From positions 124,001 through 188,000 of the forward strand of contig CANFVK010000001.1 in the NCBI GenBank assembly GCA_947450475.1: a stretch of DNA of 64,000 nucleotides. Reading direction: 5' to 3'. Under the pieces are notes generated by a model, which worked only from the letters and a program-made list of their open reading frames with translations, was not told the origin of the DNA and searched no databases. A program made the position numbers and the translations under genes. Below are positions 17,839 through 27,575 of this stretch, piece by piece. The number at the start of each line of letters is the position of its first letter. The first letter of the stretch is position 1. The DNA is from Bacteriovoracaceae bacterium. GTDB lineage: Bacteria > Bdellovibrionota > Bacteriovoracia > Bacteriovoracales > Bacteriovoracaceae.

Positions 17839-19530
17839 GTGAAAATCCTTATTTTGCTATTTCTTATCGTGAGTTCGATAGCTTCTGCGCAAGTTAATGA
17901 TGAAGTTAATGAACCCAAGAATGCTGCCGACGATAAAACTAAAATCGAAGAGTATAATCAAGCTTGTCAGGTTATTGATACGTTATTGGTCCGTAAGCAA
18001 TTCAAAGTAGACTGCTTCAGTAACTATCAACACTTTGGACCTACGACCAAAACTAATTCCACATCAAACGGACAAATTCGAATTGCCGGATATAACTTAC
18101 TCCACCCAGGTACTTCTAAAGCACTATTTAAAGATTACAACTTAGTTGCAAAGATAATGAACCAATACGATGTAGTTTCTGCACTTGAATTGCTCGGAAC
18201 TGTCGGACATGACGAAGTCAACAATCAAGCAGTCTTGGATTTTTTAAGAAGTAGTCCACAATTACAGCAAGAGCTAAAGAACTTAAAGGCTAAGACAGCA
18301 GATAAAGATAAGAAGAAAGAAATTGAAATGAGATTTCAAAAACTATTGGCCGATACCAAAACGGCTTATACTCTTTATAGGGCCCCAGGTTATTTCAAAG
18401 TTTTAACGGCACTAAAAAATCTCGATCCCAGTTGGTCGCTTCTTTTGTCTCCAAGAGGAGACTCCGCACTGGCAGGTTCAGTTGAAGAATTAGTTGGTTT
18501 TTATTACCGTGCTAACAAGGTAAACCCAGCTATTAATCCACATTGTAATGAGTTTAAGGACAACCGAGCTGGTCCTGCTTACGCTTGCATAATTAATTTG
18601 AGCTCAAGTTTTATGGGTAAAAATTTTACTCAAAGTTATGCCCGTAGACCATTTATGGCGAGTTTTACCTCTGGAAATATGAAATTTTCGCTAATGAGTA
18701 ATCATGTTGTCTTTACTTTTTCAGGTGATGAAGAAGCATCAAAAAATTTGATGAAAAATGTTTTTGGAGTAGAAACACCGGCCGAATTAGGAAATGGAGT
18801 TAATGCTTCAAACTTTGCTCGTTTTGCAGAAGTGAAAATTTCCTTGAGCTTTATGAATAAGTATAGGAATAAGTACAACGATAAAAATATTATGTTTGTC
18901 TCAGATACCAACTTGCAAGCGAGCATCCCTTTTTGGGAAGAAATTTTAAAGTCTTTTCCCGGGGGATCAAGGTTGATTGATGAGCCAACGACCCTTTCAC
19001 CAACTCGCTATAATTCTGACATGCAAGAAACCAACGGAGTTGCCAATTCTTATGATCATTTTGTATTAGATAAGTCAGCCTTTCCGAGCTGTAGCAATGG
19101 AGAAGTCTATAATTACTTTAAATACAGTATTGAATCCGATATTGAAAAGACTTATATGATAAGGGGTTTGCAGGCAAATAACACCCTACGATTAAAATCA
19201 TTCACTGGATTCAATGAAGATGTCGGTGTTTTGGTCGGTGGAGACGTGCCTCCTGAAGATGATACTCTTCCTACAAAATTGGATTACCCATTAACCTCTG
19301 CAGGTCAAGATCGAATGAATCGAATTGTGACTAATTTTTCTAACATGCTTCAGCGCAATTTAACAGTAAAGAAGAACGAAGTCGTAGCTGATGACTTTTT
19401 AATTCAAGAAAGAATTGATGGCATCAAAAGAAGAATTTTTCTTAATCAGCTCACCAATTCATTTTATTATCGATTTTATCAAGAGTTATTGAGTGACCAT
19501 TTTCCAGTTTCGATAACTTGTAAAAATTAA
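17839..19530 (+). CDS. Secreted endonuclease/exonuclease/phosphatase-fold protein
   Basis: 563 residues with a clear signal peptide (cleavage after ASA, residue 17). The EEP (DNase I-like) catalytic elements appear in order: RIAGYNLLHPG (Asn), VVSALEL (metal-binding Glu), LMSNHVVF (His), FVSDTNLQA (Asp-x-Asn), YDHFVLD, and the terminal SDHFPVSI Asp-His. The spacing is enlarged by inserts relative to DNase I (about 260 residues), notably after the Glu. It is probably an exported nuclease or phosphodiesterase, which would suit prey-DNA degradation (inference). GTG start at 17839 preceded by AGGA. It ends against yqeY tail to tail with no gap. Confidence 0.8.
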   Translation: MKILILLFLIVSSIASAQVNDEVNEPKNAADDKTKIEEYNQACQVIDTLLVRKQFKVDCFSNYQHFGPTTKTNSTSNGQIRIAGYNLLHPGTSKALFKDYNLVAKIMNQYDVVSALELLGTVGHDEVNNQAVLDFLRSSPQLQQELKNLKAKTADKDKKKEIEMRFQKLLADTKTAYTLYRAPGYFKVLTALKNLDPSWSLLLSPRGDSALAGSVEELVGFYYRANKVNPAINPHCNEFKDNRAGPAYACIINLSSSFMGKNFTQSYARRPFMASFTSGNMKFSLMSNHVVFTFSGDEEASKNLMKNVFGVETPAELGNGVNASNFARFAEVKISLSFMNKYRNKYNDKNIMFVSDTNLQASIPFWEEILKSFPGGSRLIDEPTTLSPTRYNSDMQETNGVANSYDHFVLDKSAFPSCSNGEVYNYFKYSIESDIEKTYMIRGLQANNTLRLKSFTGFNEDVGVLVGGDVPPEDDTLPTKLDYPLTSAGQDRMNRIVTNFSNMLQRNLTVKKNEVVADDFLIQERIDGIKRRIFLNQLTNSFYYRFYQELLSDHFPVSITCKN

Positions 19531-19941
19531 TTAAGCTAAGGCAGCCTTAACTAATTCATTGGCAAGCTTACTATCGAATTGACCCTTTATTTTTGGACTT
19601 AATTCTTTCATTATAAGGCCAGCATTAATGCCTGGATGAGATATTATAATTTCTTGAATAAATGCTATAACTTCCTCCGTAGATAGTTGTTTGGGCATAT
19701 ATTCACTCAAGACTGCTATTTCGCGTTCAGTTTTTTTTCTGATTTCATTTTCTTCAGGAAAATTTTCTAAGGAATCTTTTAGCTTTTTGACGTGCTTAAT
19801 AAGAACGTCCATTTCTGCAATGGGAGACTTTGAAGTCTTGTTTTCGATAAGCATACTTTTAAAGTAGCGAAGTGCATCTAAGCGCTCTTTGTCCTTGGCC
19901 AGCATTGCTTTTTTTATATCATCAGTAATTAATTCAAACAT
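19531..19941 (-). CDS. yqeY: GatB/YqeY domain protein
   Basis: 136 residues, a free-standing YqeY protein resembling the tRNA-binding tail domain of the GatB amidotransferase subunit. The family pattern is complete: opening LITDDIKKAMLAKDKERLDALRYFKS, EIAVLSEYMPKQLS, and the closing IKGQFDSKLANELVKAAL. Role unproven in general; often beside rpsU or dnaG, which is not the case here. Its stop codon abuts that of the secreted EEP-fold gene. ATG at 19941 follows GGAGGCG. Confidence 0.88.
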   Translation of the reverse strand: MFELITDDIKKAMLAKDKERLDALRYFKSMLIENKTSKSPIAEMDVLIKHVKKLKDSLENFPEENEIRKKTEREIAVLSEYMPKQLSTEEVIAFIQEIIISHPGINAGLIMKELSPKIKGQFDSKLANELVKAALA

Positions 19942-19999
19942 ATTTCGCCTCCGGTGATTTGGAAGCCTATTATTATTTATATGGCGCCAGAGTGCAAGA

Positions 20000-20254
20000 C
20001 TAGGGTAGGTAGCGGATTAATTTATCATTTAGGTCCTGAACCAGCCAGCCAGTAGCGGTCTTATCTTCGTTCGTTGGAATGATGTCCTTAATGTTTCCAT
20101 TGACCGCAACAGCTAAAATAACTCTTCTAAGCGCTATTTTAGCATCCATTGCTGCACGCAAGCGCTCGTGATCACCTTCAACTAAATTGAGTCTATATTT
20201 TTTTATCAAGAGATTTAGCCCCTCTTCTACCAGGGCAAGCTGTTCTTCGTTCAT
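20000..20254 (-). CDS. Small protein of unknown function
   Basis: 84 residues starting at an ATG (20254) preceded by GGAAAG at six bases; the frame extends upstream to 20299, but that extension lacks a binding site. No signal peptide. The sequence is charged and probably alpha-helical with a LARRVILAVAV-like hydrophobic helix in the middle and an IIPTNEDKTATGWLVQDLNDKL C-terminal part. No family recognised. Lies between metG and yqeY on the same strand. Confidence 0.5.
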   Translation of the reverse strand: MNEEQLALVEEGLNLLIKKYRLNLVEGDHERLRAAMDAKIALRRVILAVAVNGNIKDIIPTNEDKTATGWLVQDLNDKLIRYLP

Positions 20255-20408
20255 TTTTGTCTTTCCAAATAAAATGATGCTGTTGAAGAGATAGTACAAC
20301 TCCCAAAATGAAGCTAAGCTTTAATTTACCTTTATATCTTCAAGACAGAGTAAAATTATACAGTTGCCTAAATATGGCAAAAAATATTAAACAATATGAT
20401 GTTTATGA

Positions 20409-20424
20409 CAGGGCCGAAGCCCTG
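20409..20424 (-). terminator. Possible hairpin after metG
   Basis: A perfect CAGGGC/GCCCTG stem, 6 base pairs, capped on the minus strand by UUCG, lies 33 bases past the metG stop. There is no following T-run, so it is at best a weak or Rho-assisted terminator or an RNA-end protector. Confidence 0.35.
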
Positions 20425-20456
20425 GCATGATTTAATGGCACTAAACTTTATTTTGT

Positions 20457-21950
20457 TTAACTATTGGTTTTGGGTAAATCAATTTTAGGAAATAATGGGC
20501 TTGGTTCAGATAGGTGGTATTGAGTAGTTCCAAAGATAAGTGCCTCATAGCCTTTGAGTTCAACTCCTAGGGGCTCCAGAGCTTTGGCAGCAGTCTCTGG
20601 TAAAAAAGCTGATAGCAATGTTGAGATGGCGTGGATTGAGAACACACAATTGTAAACGACTTGCCGTAGCGCCACTTTATCTTCTTTTAATTTCCATGGC
20701 TCTTTAGTGTTCACGTACTGATTCATGCCATTGACTCCTTCCCATAGTGCTTCTAGTGCTTTGTTGTGCTCACGTTTTTCCATGTGCTCCTTCATTTTGA
20801 GAAAGCAATCGTCGAAGAAAACTTCTTGAGTCACTCCATCTCCCTTCAGTTGTGGATCATTGTCTTTGAGATATAACTTGAGAACTCGCATGATTAGATT
20901 GCCGTAACTATTTCCAAGTTCAGCATTGTGTTTTTCAATGAGTTCTTTTTCTGAAAATCGACCATCACCATGAGCTGGTATGGCCCGAAGTAAATAATAT
21001 CTGAAAGAATCTAGTGGATATTTAGCAAGCAATTCATTGGGATCGACGACATTGTTTAGGGATTTGCTCATTTTTTTACCATCTTCGGCAAGAATCATTC
21101 CATGAACATAAACTTGCTGTGGCAAGGGGAGTTCTGCAGCGTGGAGCATGATTGGCCAGATGATGGTGTGAAACCAAGCAATATCTTTTCCAATTACATG
21201 CATGGAAGCAGGCCAAAACTTTTCAGCTTCAGAGTGAGCAATTGCGGAGTAGTAGTTAATGAGTGCATCAAACCAAGTGTACATTACAAATTTGGAATTG
21301 CCTGGAACCGCTATACCCCAACCTTCATTTGGACGTGAGATCGGAAGGTCTCGCAATTTATCTCCCTCGATTCTCGAAAGCATTTCATTAAAAGAGGAAT
21401 GAGGTACGATAAAGTTGGAATGTGTTTTTATATAATCAATGATCCATTCTTGATAGCTGCTCATTTTAAAAAAGTAGCCTTCCTCTTCTTTTAAAGTGAG
21501 GGGCTTTCCATGAGCCGGGCAGGTATTATCTGGAGCTTGGGTTTCGGTATAAAAAGATTCACATGCAAGACAGTATTGACCTGAATAAACTCCGAAATAA
21601 ATATCACCTTTATTTTCTAGTTTTTTCCAGAGTTCAACGCAAACATCATGATGTCTTTTTTCGGTAGTGCGGATAAAATCATTATTTGAAACATTTAGAT
21701 CGAGGCAAAGCTTTTTAAATTTTTTTGAATTTTCATCTACGTAAGCTTGAGTATCTTTTCCTTCAGCTTTTGCTGATTCGATTAGCTTTTGTCCATTTTC
21801 ATCTGTACCAGTAAGAAAATAAGTTTGAAAACCCAAGAATTTATACCATCGTGCGTAGGCATCACTGACAATTTTTTCTAGAGCATGACCCATGTGAGGA
21901 CTTCCATTGGGGTAGTCAATCGCAGTGGTAATATAAAATTTTTTTGACAT
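20457..21950 (-). CDS. metG: Methionyl-tRNA synthetase
   Basis: 497 residues, class Ia synthetase attaching methionine to tRNA. The HIGH-type motif is PHMGH (about 18-22) and KMSKS is intact (KKMSKSLNN, near 296). A zinc-knob region with CLAC, then CPAH, suggests a shortened single metal site. The C-terminal EMAP/tRNA-binding domain found in longer versions is missing, giving the compact type. Only four bases separate it from leuS upstream, so leuS-metG is an operon. Confidence 0.95.
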   Translation of the reverse strand: MSKKFYITTAIDYPNGSPHMGHALEKIVSDAYARWYKFLGFQTYFLTGTDENGQKLIESAKAEGKDTQAYVDENSKKFKKLCLDLNVSNNDFIRTTEKRHHDVCVELWKKLENKGDIYFGVYSGQYCLACESFYTETQAPDNTCPAHGKPLTLKEEEGYFFKMSSYQEWIIDYIKTHSNFIVPHSSFNEMLSRIEGDKLRDLPISRPNEGWGIAVPGNSKFVMYTWFDALINYYSAIAHSEAEKFWPASMHVIGKDIAWFHTIIWPIMLHAAELPLPQQVYVHGMILAEDGKKMSKSLNNVVDPNELLAKYPLDSFRYYLLRAIPAHGDGRFSEKELIEKHNAELGNSYGNLIMRVLKLYLKDNDPQLKGDGVTQEVFFDDCFLKMKEHMEKREHNKALEALWEGVNGMNQYVNTKEPWKLKEDKVALRQVVYNCVFSIHAISTLLSAFLPETAAKALEPLGVELKGYEALIFGTTQYHLSEPSPLFPKIDLPKTNS

Positions 21951-21954
21951 AAAC

Positions 21955-24384
21955 TTATCCTTTCACAACAAAATTAACAATTTTTCCAGGAACATAGATT
22001 TCTTTAAGGATTGTTCCAGCTAAATGCTTAGTCACATTTTCATCAGCCTTTGCCAAAGCAAGAATTTCTACTTGAGAGATAGTAGGCTCTACTTCTAAAG
22101 TGGCCCTTAACTTGCCATTAACTTGTATCGCTATTGTAATGGTGTCATCTTTAGCGAGAGCATCATCAAATTGCGGCCATGGTTCATAGGTCAGAGTCTT
22201 ACTGTGACCAAGCAGGGACCAAAGTTCTTCACCCATATGTGGGGCCATCGGAGCTAAAAGTAATGCAAATGTTTCTGCAGTGGATTTTGTTACTTGTCCT
22301 ATTTTGTAGCAATGATTTACAAAGATCATCAATTGAGAAATGGCAGTGTTAAATCTTAGATTTTCGTAATCAGCTGTTACTTTTTTTATACTCTTGTGAA
22401 GTATTTTTAATGTTTCTTCTTTTTCTACTCCATCTTTAATATGATTTTGGTCGGCAAAAAATCTGTAGGCACGATTCAAAAAGTTATAGACTCCTTTAAC
22501 TCCATCTTCTTTCCATGGTTTTACTTTTTCCAGTGGGCCCATAAACATTTCGTAAAGGCGAAGTGAGTCTCCCCCAAATTCTTTAACGACATGGTCTGGA
22601 TTGACTACATTGCCACGAGACTTACTCATCTTTTCACCATCGCTAGCAAGAATGAGTCCTTGATTGACCAGTTTTTTAAATGGTTCTTTGGTAGAAACAA
22701 AGCCAAGGTCAAATAAAACCTTATGCCAAAAACGAGCGTAGAGTAAGTGAAGGACGGCATGTTCAGCTCCACCGATGTATAAGTCAACCGGCATCCAGTA
22801 TTTTTCTATTTCGCTATTCCAAGGCTCGTTTGAATTCTTTGGATCACAAAATCTTAAGTAGTACCAACAGCTTCCTGCCCAATTAGGCATTGTATTTGTT
22901 TCGCGTTTTGCTTTCTTGCCAGTTTTGGGGTCAGTAATCCATAGCCAATCGGTAGCGTTAGCTAAAGGGGATTCTCCATTACCAGAAGGCTTAAATTCTT
23001 CAAGTGCAGGAAGTGCCAATGGCAATTCATCAGCATCAAGACAACGAACGGTGCCGTCTTCAAATTTTAAAATAGGGAAAGGTTCTCCCCAGTATCTCTG
23101 ACGAGAGAAAATCCAATCGCGAAGTTTGTAATTAATTTTTTTTGTTCCTAAATTTTTTTCTTCCAGCCAAGTGATCATCTTTTTGGTGGCATCAATCTTA
23201 TTTAAGCCATTGATAAAATCAGAGTTAATGTGTTTCCCGTCAGCAGTATTAGGGGCTTCGTTGACATCTGCACCCTCAACAACTGCTACAATTGGCAGAT
23301 CAAATTTTTTAGCAAATTCCCAATCCCTTTCATCATGACCTGGTACAGACATGATGGCACCAGTGCCATAAGTAGCGAGTACATAGTCGGCAATCCAAAT
23401 GGGGATTTTTTTGTCGTTGGCCGGATTGATAGCGTAAGCGCCAGTGAAAACTCCGGTTTTTTCTTTGTTAAGCTCAGTGCGTTCCAAATCATTTTTTAAT
23501 TTACATGCATCGATATATGTTTGAATTTTTTCAAGATGCTCAGTCGACGTTATTTTAGTCACGAGGGCATGTTCAGGAGCAATGACCATATAGGTGGCAC
23601 CAAAAAGTGTATCTGGTCTAGTGGTGAAGACTTCAATGAAGTCATTTAATCCATCAATTTTGAATTTGATAGTTGCACCCTCAGATTTACCTATCCAGTT
23701 TCGCTGCATTTCTTTGATGGATTCCGGCCAGTCCACTAATTCTAGATCTTCTAATAATCTCTCGGCGTAGTCGGTAATGCGAAGGACCCATTGCTTCATT
23801 TTACTTTGAATGACCGGATGTCCACCCACTTCACTTTTTCCATCGATAACTTCTTCATTGGCAAGAACTGTACCCAAAGCTGGACACCAGTTCACGTTCA
23901 TCTCGTCTTCATAAGCTAGTCCCTTGTTGAAGAGTTGAACGAAGATCCACTGGGTCCATTTATAATAATCAACATTTGATGTTGCAATCTCTCGATCCCA
24001 ATCATAAGAAAATCCAAGTGATTTTAATTGTCGGGTAAAAGTAGCAATGTTTTTTTTAGTCGTAATGTCTGGATGAGTTCCAGTTTTCATCGCATAATTT
24101 TCAGCAGGAAGCCCAAAAGAATCCCAACCCATTGGGTGAAGTACATTGAATCCTTTCATCCTTTTGTAACGAGAAACAATATCGGTAGCGGTGTAACCTT
24201 CAGGGTGACCAACATGAAGTCCGTCACCAGAAGGAAATGGAAACATGTCAAGCGCATAGTATTTAGGTTTCGTCGAAACATTTTCAGCTTTGAACGTTTT
24301 ATGTTCATCCCAATATTTTTGCCATTTGGCTTCAATCGAAAGAAAATTGTACTCAATAGCGTTTGGAGTGTTGCTTTCTGACAT
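21955..24384 (-). CDS. leuS: Leucyl-tRNA synthetase
   Basis: 809 residues, class Ia. The HIGH equivalent is [11 protein letters not shown] and the KMSKS motif is EKMSKSRGN. The editing domain is present ([15 protein letters not shown], with the conserved [19 protein letters not shown]). The anticodon-binding and C-terminal domains follow, ending [13 protein letters not shown] at 24384 has CAGGAT upstream. First gene of the leuS-metG operon, divergent from coaD. No T-box leader is visible in the 125-base intergenic region. Confidence 0.95.
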   Translation of the reverse strand: MSESNTPNAIEYNFLSIEAKWQKYWDEHKTFKAENVSTKPKYYALDMFPFPSGDGLHVGHPEGYTATDIVSRYKRMKGFNVLHPMGWDSFGLPAENYAMKTGTHPDITTKKNIATFTRQLKSLGFSYDWDREIATSNVDYYKWTQWIFVQLFNKGLAYEDEMNVNWCPALGTVLANEEVIDGKSEVGGHPVIQSKMKQWVLRITDYAERLLEDLELVDWPESIKEMQRNWIGKSEGATIKFKIDGLNDFIEVFTTRPDTLFGATYMVIAPEHALVTKITSTEHLEKIQTYIDACKLKNDLERTELNKEKTGVFTGAYAINPANDKKIPIWIADYVLATYGTGAIMSVPGHDERDWEFAKKFDLPIVAVVEGADVNEAPNTADGKHINSDFINGLNKIDATKKMITWLEEKNLGTKKINYKLRDWIFSRQRYWGEPFPILKFEDGTVRCLDADELPLALPALEEFKPSGNGESPLANATDWLWITDPKTGKKAKRETNTMPNWAGSCWYYLRFCDPKNSNEPWNSEIEKYWMPVDLYIGGAEHAVLHLLYARFWHKVLFDLGFVSTKEPFKKLVNQGLILASDGEKMSKSRGNVVNPDHVVKEFGGDSLRLYEMFMGPLEKVKPWKEDGVKGVYNFLNRAYRFFADQNHIKDGVEKEETLKILHKSIKKVTADYENLRFNTAISQLMIFVNHCYKIGQVTKSTAETFALLLAPMAPHMGEELWSLLGHSKTLTYEPWPQFDDALAKDDTITIAIQVNGKLRATLEVEPTISQVEILALAKADENVTKHLAGTILKEIYVPGKIVNFVVKG

Positions 24385-24470
24385 GATAAAAATCCTGAGG
24401 TTTTAGCGCTTTATTTTTTTCCTTTTTTGGAAGTCAAAAGTCTAACACTAGGAATTCTTTTTATAAAGTG

Positions 24471-24476
24471 TATAAT
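24471..24476 (+). promoter_or_regulatory. Probable -10 element of coaD
   Basis: A perfect TATAAT lies 33 bases before the coaD ATG. The expected -35 position (about 24448-24453) has no good match, so the promoter is predicted mainly from the -10. Confidence 0.4.
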
Positions 24477-24509
24477 AGTGGGGAAAACTATAAAATTTGC
24501 GAGTCTTTT

Positions 24510-25016
24510 ATGAGTGAAAAAATCATCATTTACCCCATTAGTGCCAATCCTCCAACCTGGGGACATGCCGATATCATGATGAGGGCCGCGACTCACTTCG
24601 ATAAGCTTCTCTGGGTTGCTGCGACCAATCCCAACAAAAAATATATGTTTACCGCTCAAGAACGTTTAGAGATGATGCAGGCTTACGTGGATTATTATAA
24701 ATTAAAAAATGTAGAGATTTGTGAGCACGAAGGTACGATTGTCCGCTTTGCCGAAGAAAAAGGGGCCCAGTTCTTATTGAGAGGCTTGCGCAATTCTTCT
24801 GACTACCAAATGGAACTTGAACTTTCTGTGGGGAACCGGGGAATTAGTAAAGACATTGAAACTATTTGCATGTTTGCCAAGCCCCATTTTGCAACCATTT
24901 CTTCGACCTTGATTAGAGAGTTAGCTGTTTTAAATGAGCGAATAGATCAATACGTCATGCCATCAATTGCCAAAAATATTTTACGCAAACTCCACGGAGA
25001 TAAGGCCATCAAATGA
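24510..25016 (+). CDS. coaD: Phosphopantetheine adenylyltransferase
   Basis: 168 residues; catalyses the fourth step of CoA synthesis, 4'-phosphopantetheine plus ATP to dephospho-CoA. The nucleotidyltransferase GH signature (TWGHADI), the RGLRNSSDYQMELELSVGNR segment and the ISSTLIREL motif identify CoaD. The usual GSFDP near the N-terminus is replaced by ISANP, an unusual variant. I start at the ATG at 24510; the frame is open from 24468 but includes the promoter. It overlaps the next gene by four bases (ATGA), so they are translationally coupled. Confidence 0.88.
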   Translation: MSEKIIIYPISANPPTWGHADIMMRAATHFDKLLWVAATNPNKKYMFTAQERLEMMQAYVDYYKLKNVEICEHEGTIVRFAEEKGAQFLLRGLRNSSDYQMELELSVGNRGISKDIETICMFAKPHFATISSTLIRELAVLNERIDQYVMPSIAKNILRKLHGDKAIK

Positions 25017-25588
25017 AAACGTTGATCATTCTTGGTCATCCTGATGGAGATTCTTTATGCGCACGCTTGGCAGAATCTTACCAGAATGGAGCTATTGAAA
25101 AAGGTGGAGAGGTCGCTAGAATTAATCTTGGTCAACTTCGCTTTAATCCAATTTTAAAAAATGGTTACAAAAAAGTTCAAACACTGGAAGCAGATTTACT
25201 TGAGGCTCAGCGTCTCTTGAAATGGGCCAATCATATCGTCATTATTTTCCCTGTTTGGTGGTCAGGCCCGCCGGCCCTGCTGAAGGGATTTATTGAAAGG
25301 GTATTTTTACCTGGTTTTGCTTTTAAGTATAGAGAGAACTCATTGCAGTGGGATAAGTTATTATCTGGAAGAAGTGCTCGTCTTATCCTAACAAGTGACG
25401 CTCCGGTTGCTTGGCTTTATTTTATGTATTTTCATCCCGCTTTAAATATGATGAAAAAAGCAGTGCTTGAGTTTTGTGGAGTATCTCCAGTCTCAGTGAC
25501 AAGTTTTGGCTCACTTAAAGATGTCAGCGAAAAGAAAAAAGAAAAACTTATTTATAAGGCATATCGACTTGGTCTCGATGATACTTAA
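25013..25588 (+). CDS. NAD(P)H quinone oxidoreductase, flavodoxin fold
   Basis: 191 residues of the NQO1/KefF/MdaB family. The FMN/FAD phosphate region is HPDGDSLCARLAESY, and the isoalloxazine segment is FPVWWSGPPALLKGFIERVF, the family hallmark. Such enzymes reduce quinones or related electrophiles with NAD(P)H by two-electron transfer in the cytoplasm. No KefB/C transporter is near, so it is not clearly a potassium-efflux regulator. Translationally coupled to coaD by an ATGA overlap; both end facing tcdA. Confidence 0.85.
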   Translation: MKTLIILGHPDGDSLCARLAESYQNGAIEKGGEVARINLGQLRFNPILKNGYKKVQTLEADLLEAQRLLKWANHIVIIFPVWWSGPPALLKGFIERVFLPGFAFKYRENSLQWDKLLSGRSARLILTSDAPVAWLYFMYFHPALNMMKKAVLEFCGVSPVSVTSFGSLKDVSEKKKEKLIYKAYRLGLDDT

Positions 25589-25610
25589 TGCAAAATAGGA
25601 AATCCTTTTT

Positions 25611-26420
25611 TTAGGATTGAGTTATTTGTTCAATAACATGACTGGCGGCCATAAAGCCAAATGTGCCGGTGATATGTGTGATAGACCCCATGCCAGTTTC
25701 ACAGTCAAGTTTTAAATTTTCACCAGGATTTATGGTTTTACAAACGCCTCCATTATTGTCAGGAAAATGCGGCTCCTCTGAAGAATAGACACAGGCAATA
25801 TTGAAAATTTGTTTTTTACTTCTGGTAAAACCTGCACCAGATGGAAAAGCAAATTCTTGGCGAAGTCTTTTTCGTAAAGCAAATAGTAGTGAATCATTAC
25901 AAGCAAGTCCTAGATCATCCACTCTGATCTGGGTGGGATTTCTTTTTCCAGCAGCAGCTCCGATCACTATTAAAGGCAGATTTTTTTCTTGGCACTTAGA
26001 AGCCAGAACGCATTTATTTTGAAGGCTATCGATAGCATCGATAACAAAATTAAAATTTGTGTTAAGAATTGTATCGGCGCTAGCTGCCGTAAAGAAATCT
26101 GAAATGGCATTGACGTTACACTGAGGATTAATCGATATAATCCGTTCGTAAATAGCGTTTACTTTCATTTTTCCAATGAGACCATCCATCGCGTGAATTT
26201 GGCGATTGGTATTGGTAATACAAATATCATCGAGATCAACTATTGTAATGGCTCCAACTCCTGATCGGGCCAGGGCTTCCGCCGTCCAGGTGCCAACTCC
26301 ACCTAAGCCGATGATTAAGACATGGGCCCGACGAAGTTTATGTAATGCTTCAACCCCATAGAGCCTAGCAATTCCACCAAAACGTTTATTGTAATCATCA
26401 AAATCAAATTCATTATGCAT
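25611..26420 (-). CDS. tcdA: tRNA threonylcarbamoyladenosine dehydratase
   Basis: 269 residues, E1-like ThiF/MoeB/HesA fold. The nucleotide motif is VLIIGLGGVGTWTAEALARSG (residues about 34-54), then DLDDICITNTNRQ with the arginine finger-type R, and the FVIDAIDSLQNKC region. TcdA/CsdL cyclises t6A to ct6A on tRNAs in an ATP-dependent manner. The C-terminal ACVYSSEEP and GSITHITGTFGFMAAS segments fit TcdA rather than MoeB. I use the ATG at 26420; the longer frame starts with TTG at 26435. It stands alone, divergent from the DUF1275 gene. Confidence 0.9.
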   Translation of the reverse strand: MHNEFDFDDYNKRFGGIARLYGVEALHKLRRAHVLIIGLGGVGTWTAEALARSGVGAITIVDLDDICITNTNRQIHAMDGLIGKMKVNAIYERIISINPQCNVNAISDFFTAASADTILNTNFNFVIDAIDSLQNKCVLASKCQEKNLPLIVIGAAAGKRNPTQIRVDDLGLACNDSLLFALRKRLRQEFAFPSGAGFTRSKKQIFNIACVYSSEEPHFPDNNGGVCKTINPGENLKLDCETGMGSITHITGTFGFMAASHVIEQITQS

Positions 26421-26476
26421 GCTATATCTATACAATTATAACTTTTCAATTCCAAGGGCTGAAGGCAATATTACAT

Positions 26477-27199
26477 ATGTTTAAAGACCAAGATGAGCTC
26501 TATGCTCCGAAAAATTTATTTATTTGGTTCTTGTTAGCTTTCCAAGGCGGATCTCTTAATACGGGGGGATTTTTAGCCGCTCACCGCTTCGTTTCACATG
26601 TCACAGGTTTCGCAACCTTAGCGGGAGTGGCCGGAGCTAAATTCGATTGGCCAAACATGCTGGGAATGCTTTTGGTTCCAATGAGTTTTTTAATCGGAGT
26701 TATCATTTCAGCATGGAATGTTGAAAGACAGAGAATAAAAAACTTAACTCCTCACTACACTTTGGTTTTCTCATTTATTGTCATTAATATTTTTATCATT
26801 GTCTTTTTGGGGATCAATGGTTTCCTAGGTGAGTTTGGTGAATCGAAGTCCACCCAAATTGACTATTTTTTACTCTTTCTTCTGGCCTTCACGTGTGGTT
26901 TACAAAATGCAGTCATTTCATCCGTCTCGGGCATGGAGGTTAGAACCACTCACTTAACAGGGCTTACAACGAATTTTGGAATTAGCATAGTTCGCATTTG
27001 GTCAACTCGCAAAAACGTACACAAACGCGAGTTTTTCGCTACTTGGTGCCGCTTTGGAATCTTTTGCTCGTTTGTCATGGGCTCTTTGATCTCAGCATTT
27101 CTCTTTCTTCATTTTAAATTTTATGGATTCTTCTTACCTCTTGTCATCAGTTTATTTACTGCTTTTCACCTGAATTCTCTTCATAAAAAATCATTGTAA
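26477..27199 (+). CDS. YoaK-type DUF1275 membrane protein
   Basis: 240 residues with about six membrane spans. The family marks are GGSLNTGGFLAAHRFVSHVTGF at the start and GLQNAVISSVSGMEVRTTHLTG in the middle, both typical of DUF1275/YoaK. Function in bacteria is uncharacterised. ATG at 26477; no clear operon partner, with 79 bases to the next plus-strand gene. Confidence 0.85.
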   Translation: MFKDQDELYAPKNLFIWFLLAFQGGSLNTGGFLAAHRFVSHVTGFATLAGVAGAKFDWPNMLGMLLVPMSFLIGVIISAWNVERQRIKNLTPHYTLVFSFIVINIFIIVFLGINGFLGEFGESKSTQIDYFLLFLLAFTCGLQNAVISSVSGMEVRTTHLTGLTTNFGISIVRIWSTRKNVHKREFFATWCRFGIFCSFVMGSLISAFLFLHFKFYGFFLPLVISLFTAFHLNSLHKKSL

Positions 27200-27278
27200 A
27201 TTATACACACTAGCTATTAACTTTTTTTATTAGGTTTATAATCCTCTTCATGTCATTTCACCAAAAGTTGAGGTTTTC

Positions 27279-27575
27279 ATGTCATTAGAAAAATTTAAAA
27301 TTGTCTCTCCAAAAGATGGTCAGTCGGTTGATAATATTTTCGAAAACGTCTTAATAAACCTTGATCATATTATTAGTTTAAAGCCCATACGAATGGTGGT
27401 AGAAGATAAATTAGTAAAAGGATTTTGGATTAGAACTACTAATGGGAAAAAATATCGTGCAGTAGAAATTCCACTAAAACTCAGTGCGATGGTTGAAGAA
27501 GATGAGAGTCATAAATCGAATACATTGCTAAGTGTATTAGGTGAGGATTTGATTCAACAAGAAGTTCTGAATTAA
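27279..27575 (+). CDS. Small cytoplasmic protein of unknown function
   Basis: 98 residues, start ATG at 27279 with TTGAGG upstream and a perfect TATAAT (27237-27242) 37 bases ahead. The central part, LINLDHIISLKPIRM followed by GFWIRTTNGKKYRAVEIP, looks like an all-beta strand pattern ending in an acidic tail; no family is recognised. Its last 95 bases overlap the end of coaX on the opposite strand, and a terminator-like hairpin lies within coaX just past its stop. Either the tail is genuinely shared or the annotated end is too long; there is no earlier stop in this frame. Confidence 0.55.
   Translation: MSLEKFKIVSPKDGQSVDNIFENVLINLDHIISLKPIRMVVEDKLVKGFWIRTTNGKKYRAVEIPLKLSAMVEEDESHKSNTLLSVLGEDLIQQEVLN

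Noticed and set aside
25601-25617. AATCCT/AGGATT hairpin after the quinone-reductase gene as a terminator
   Set aside because: Six-base AT-rich stem overlapping the tcdA stop; too weak to call.
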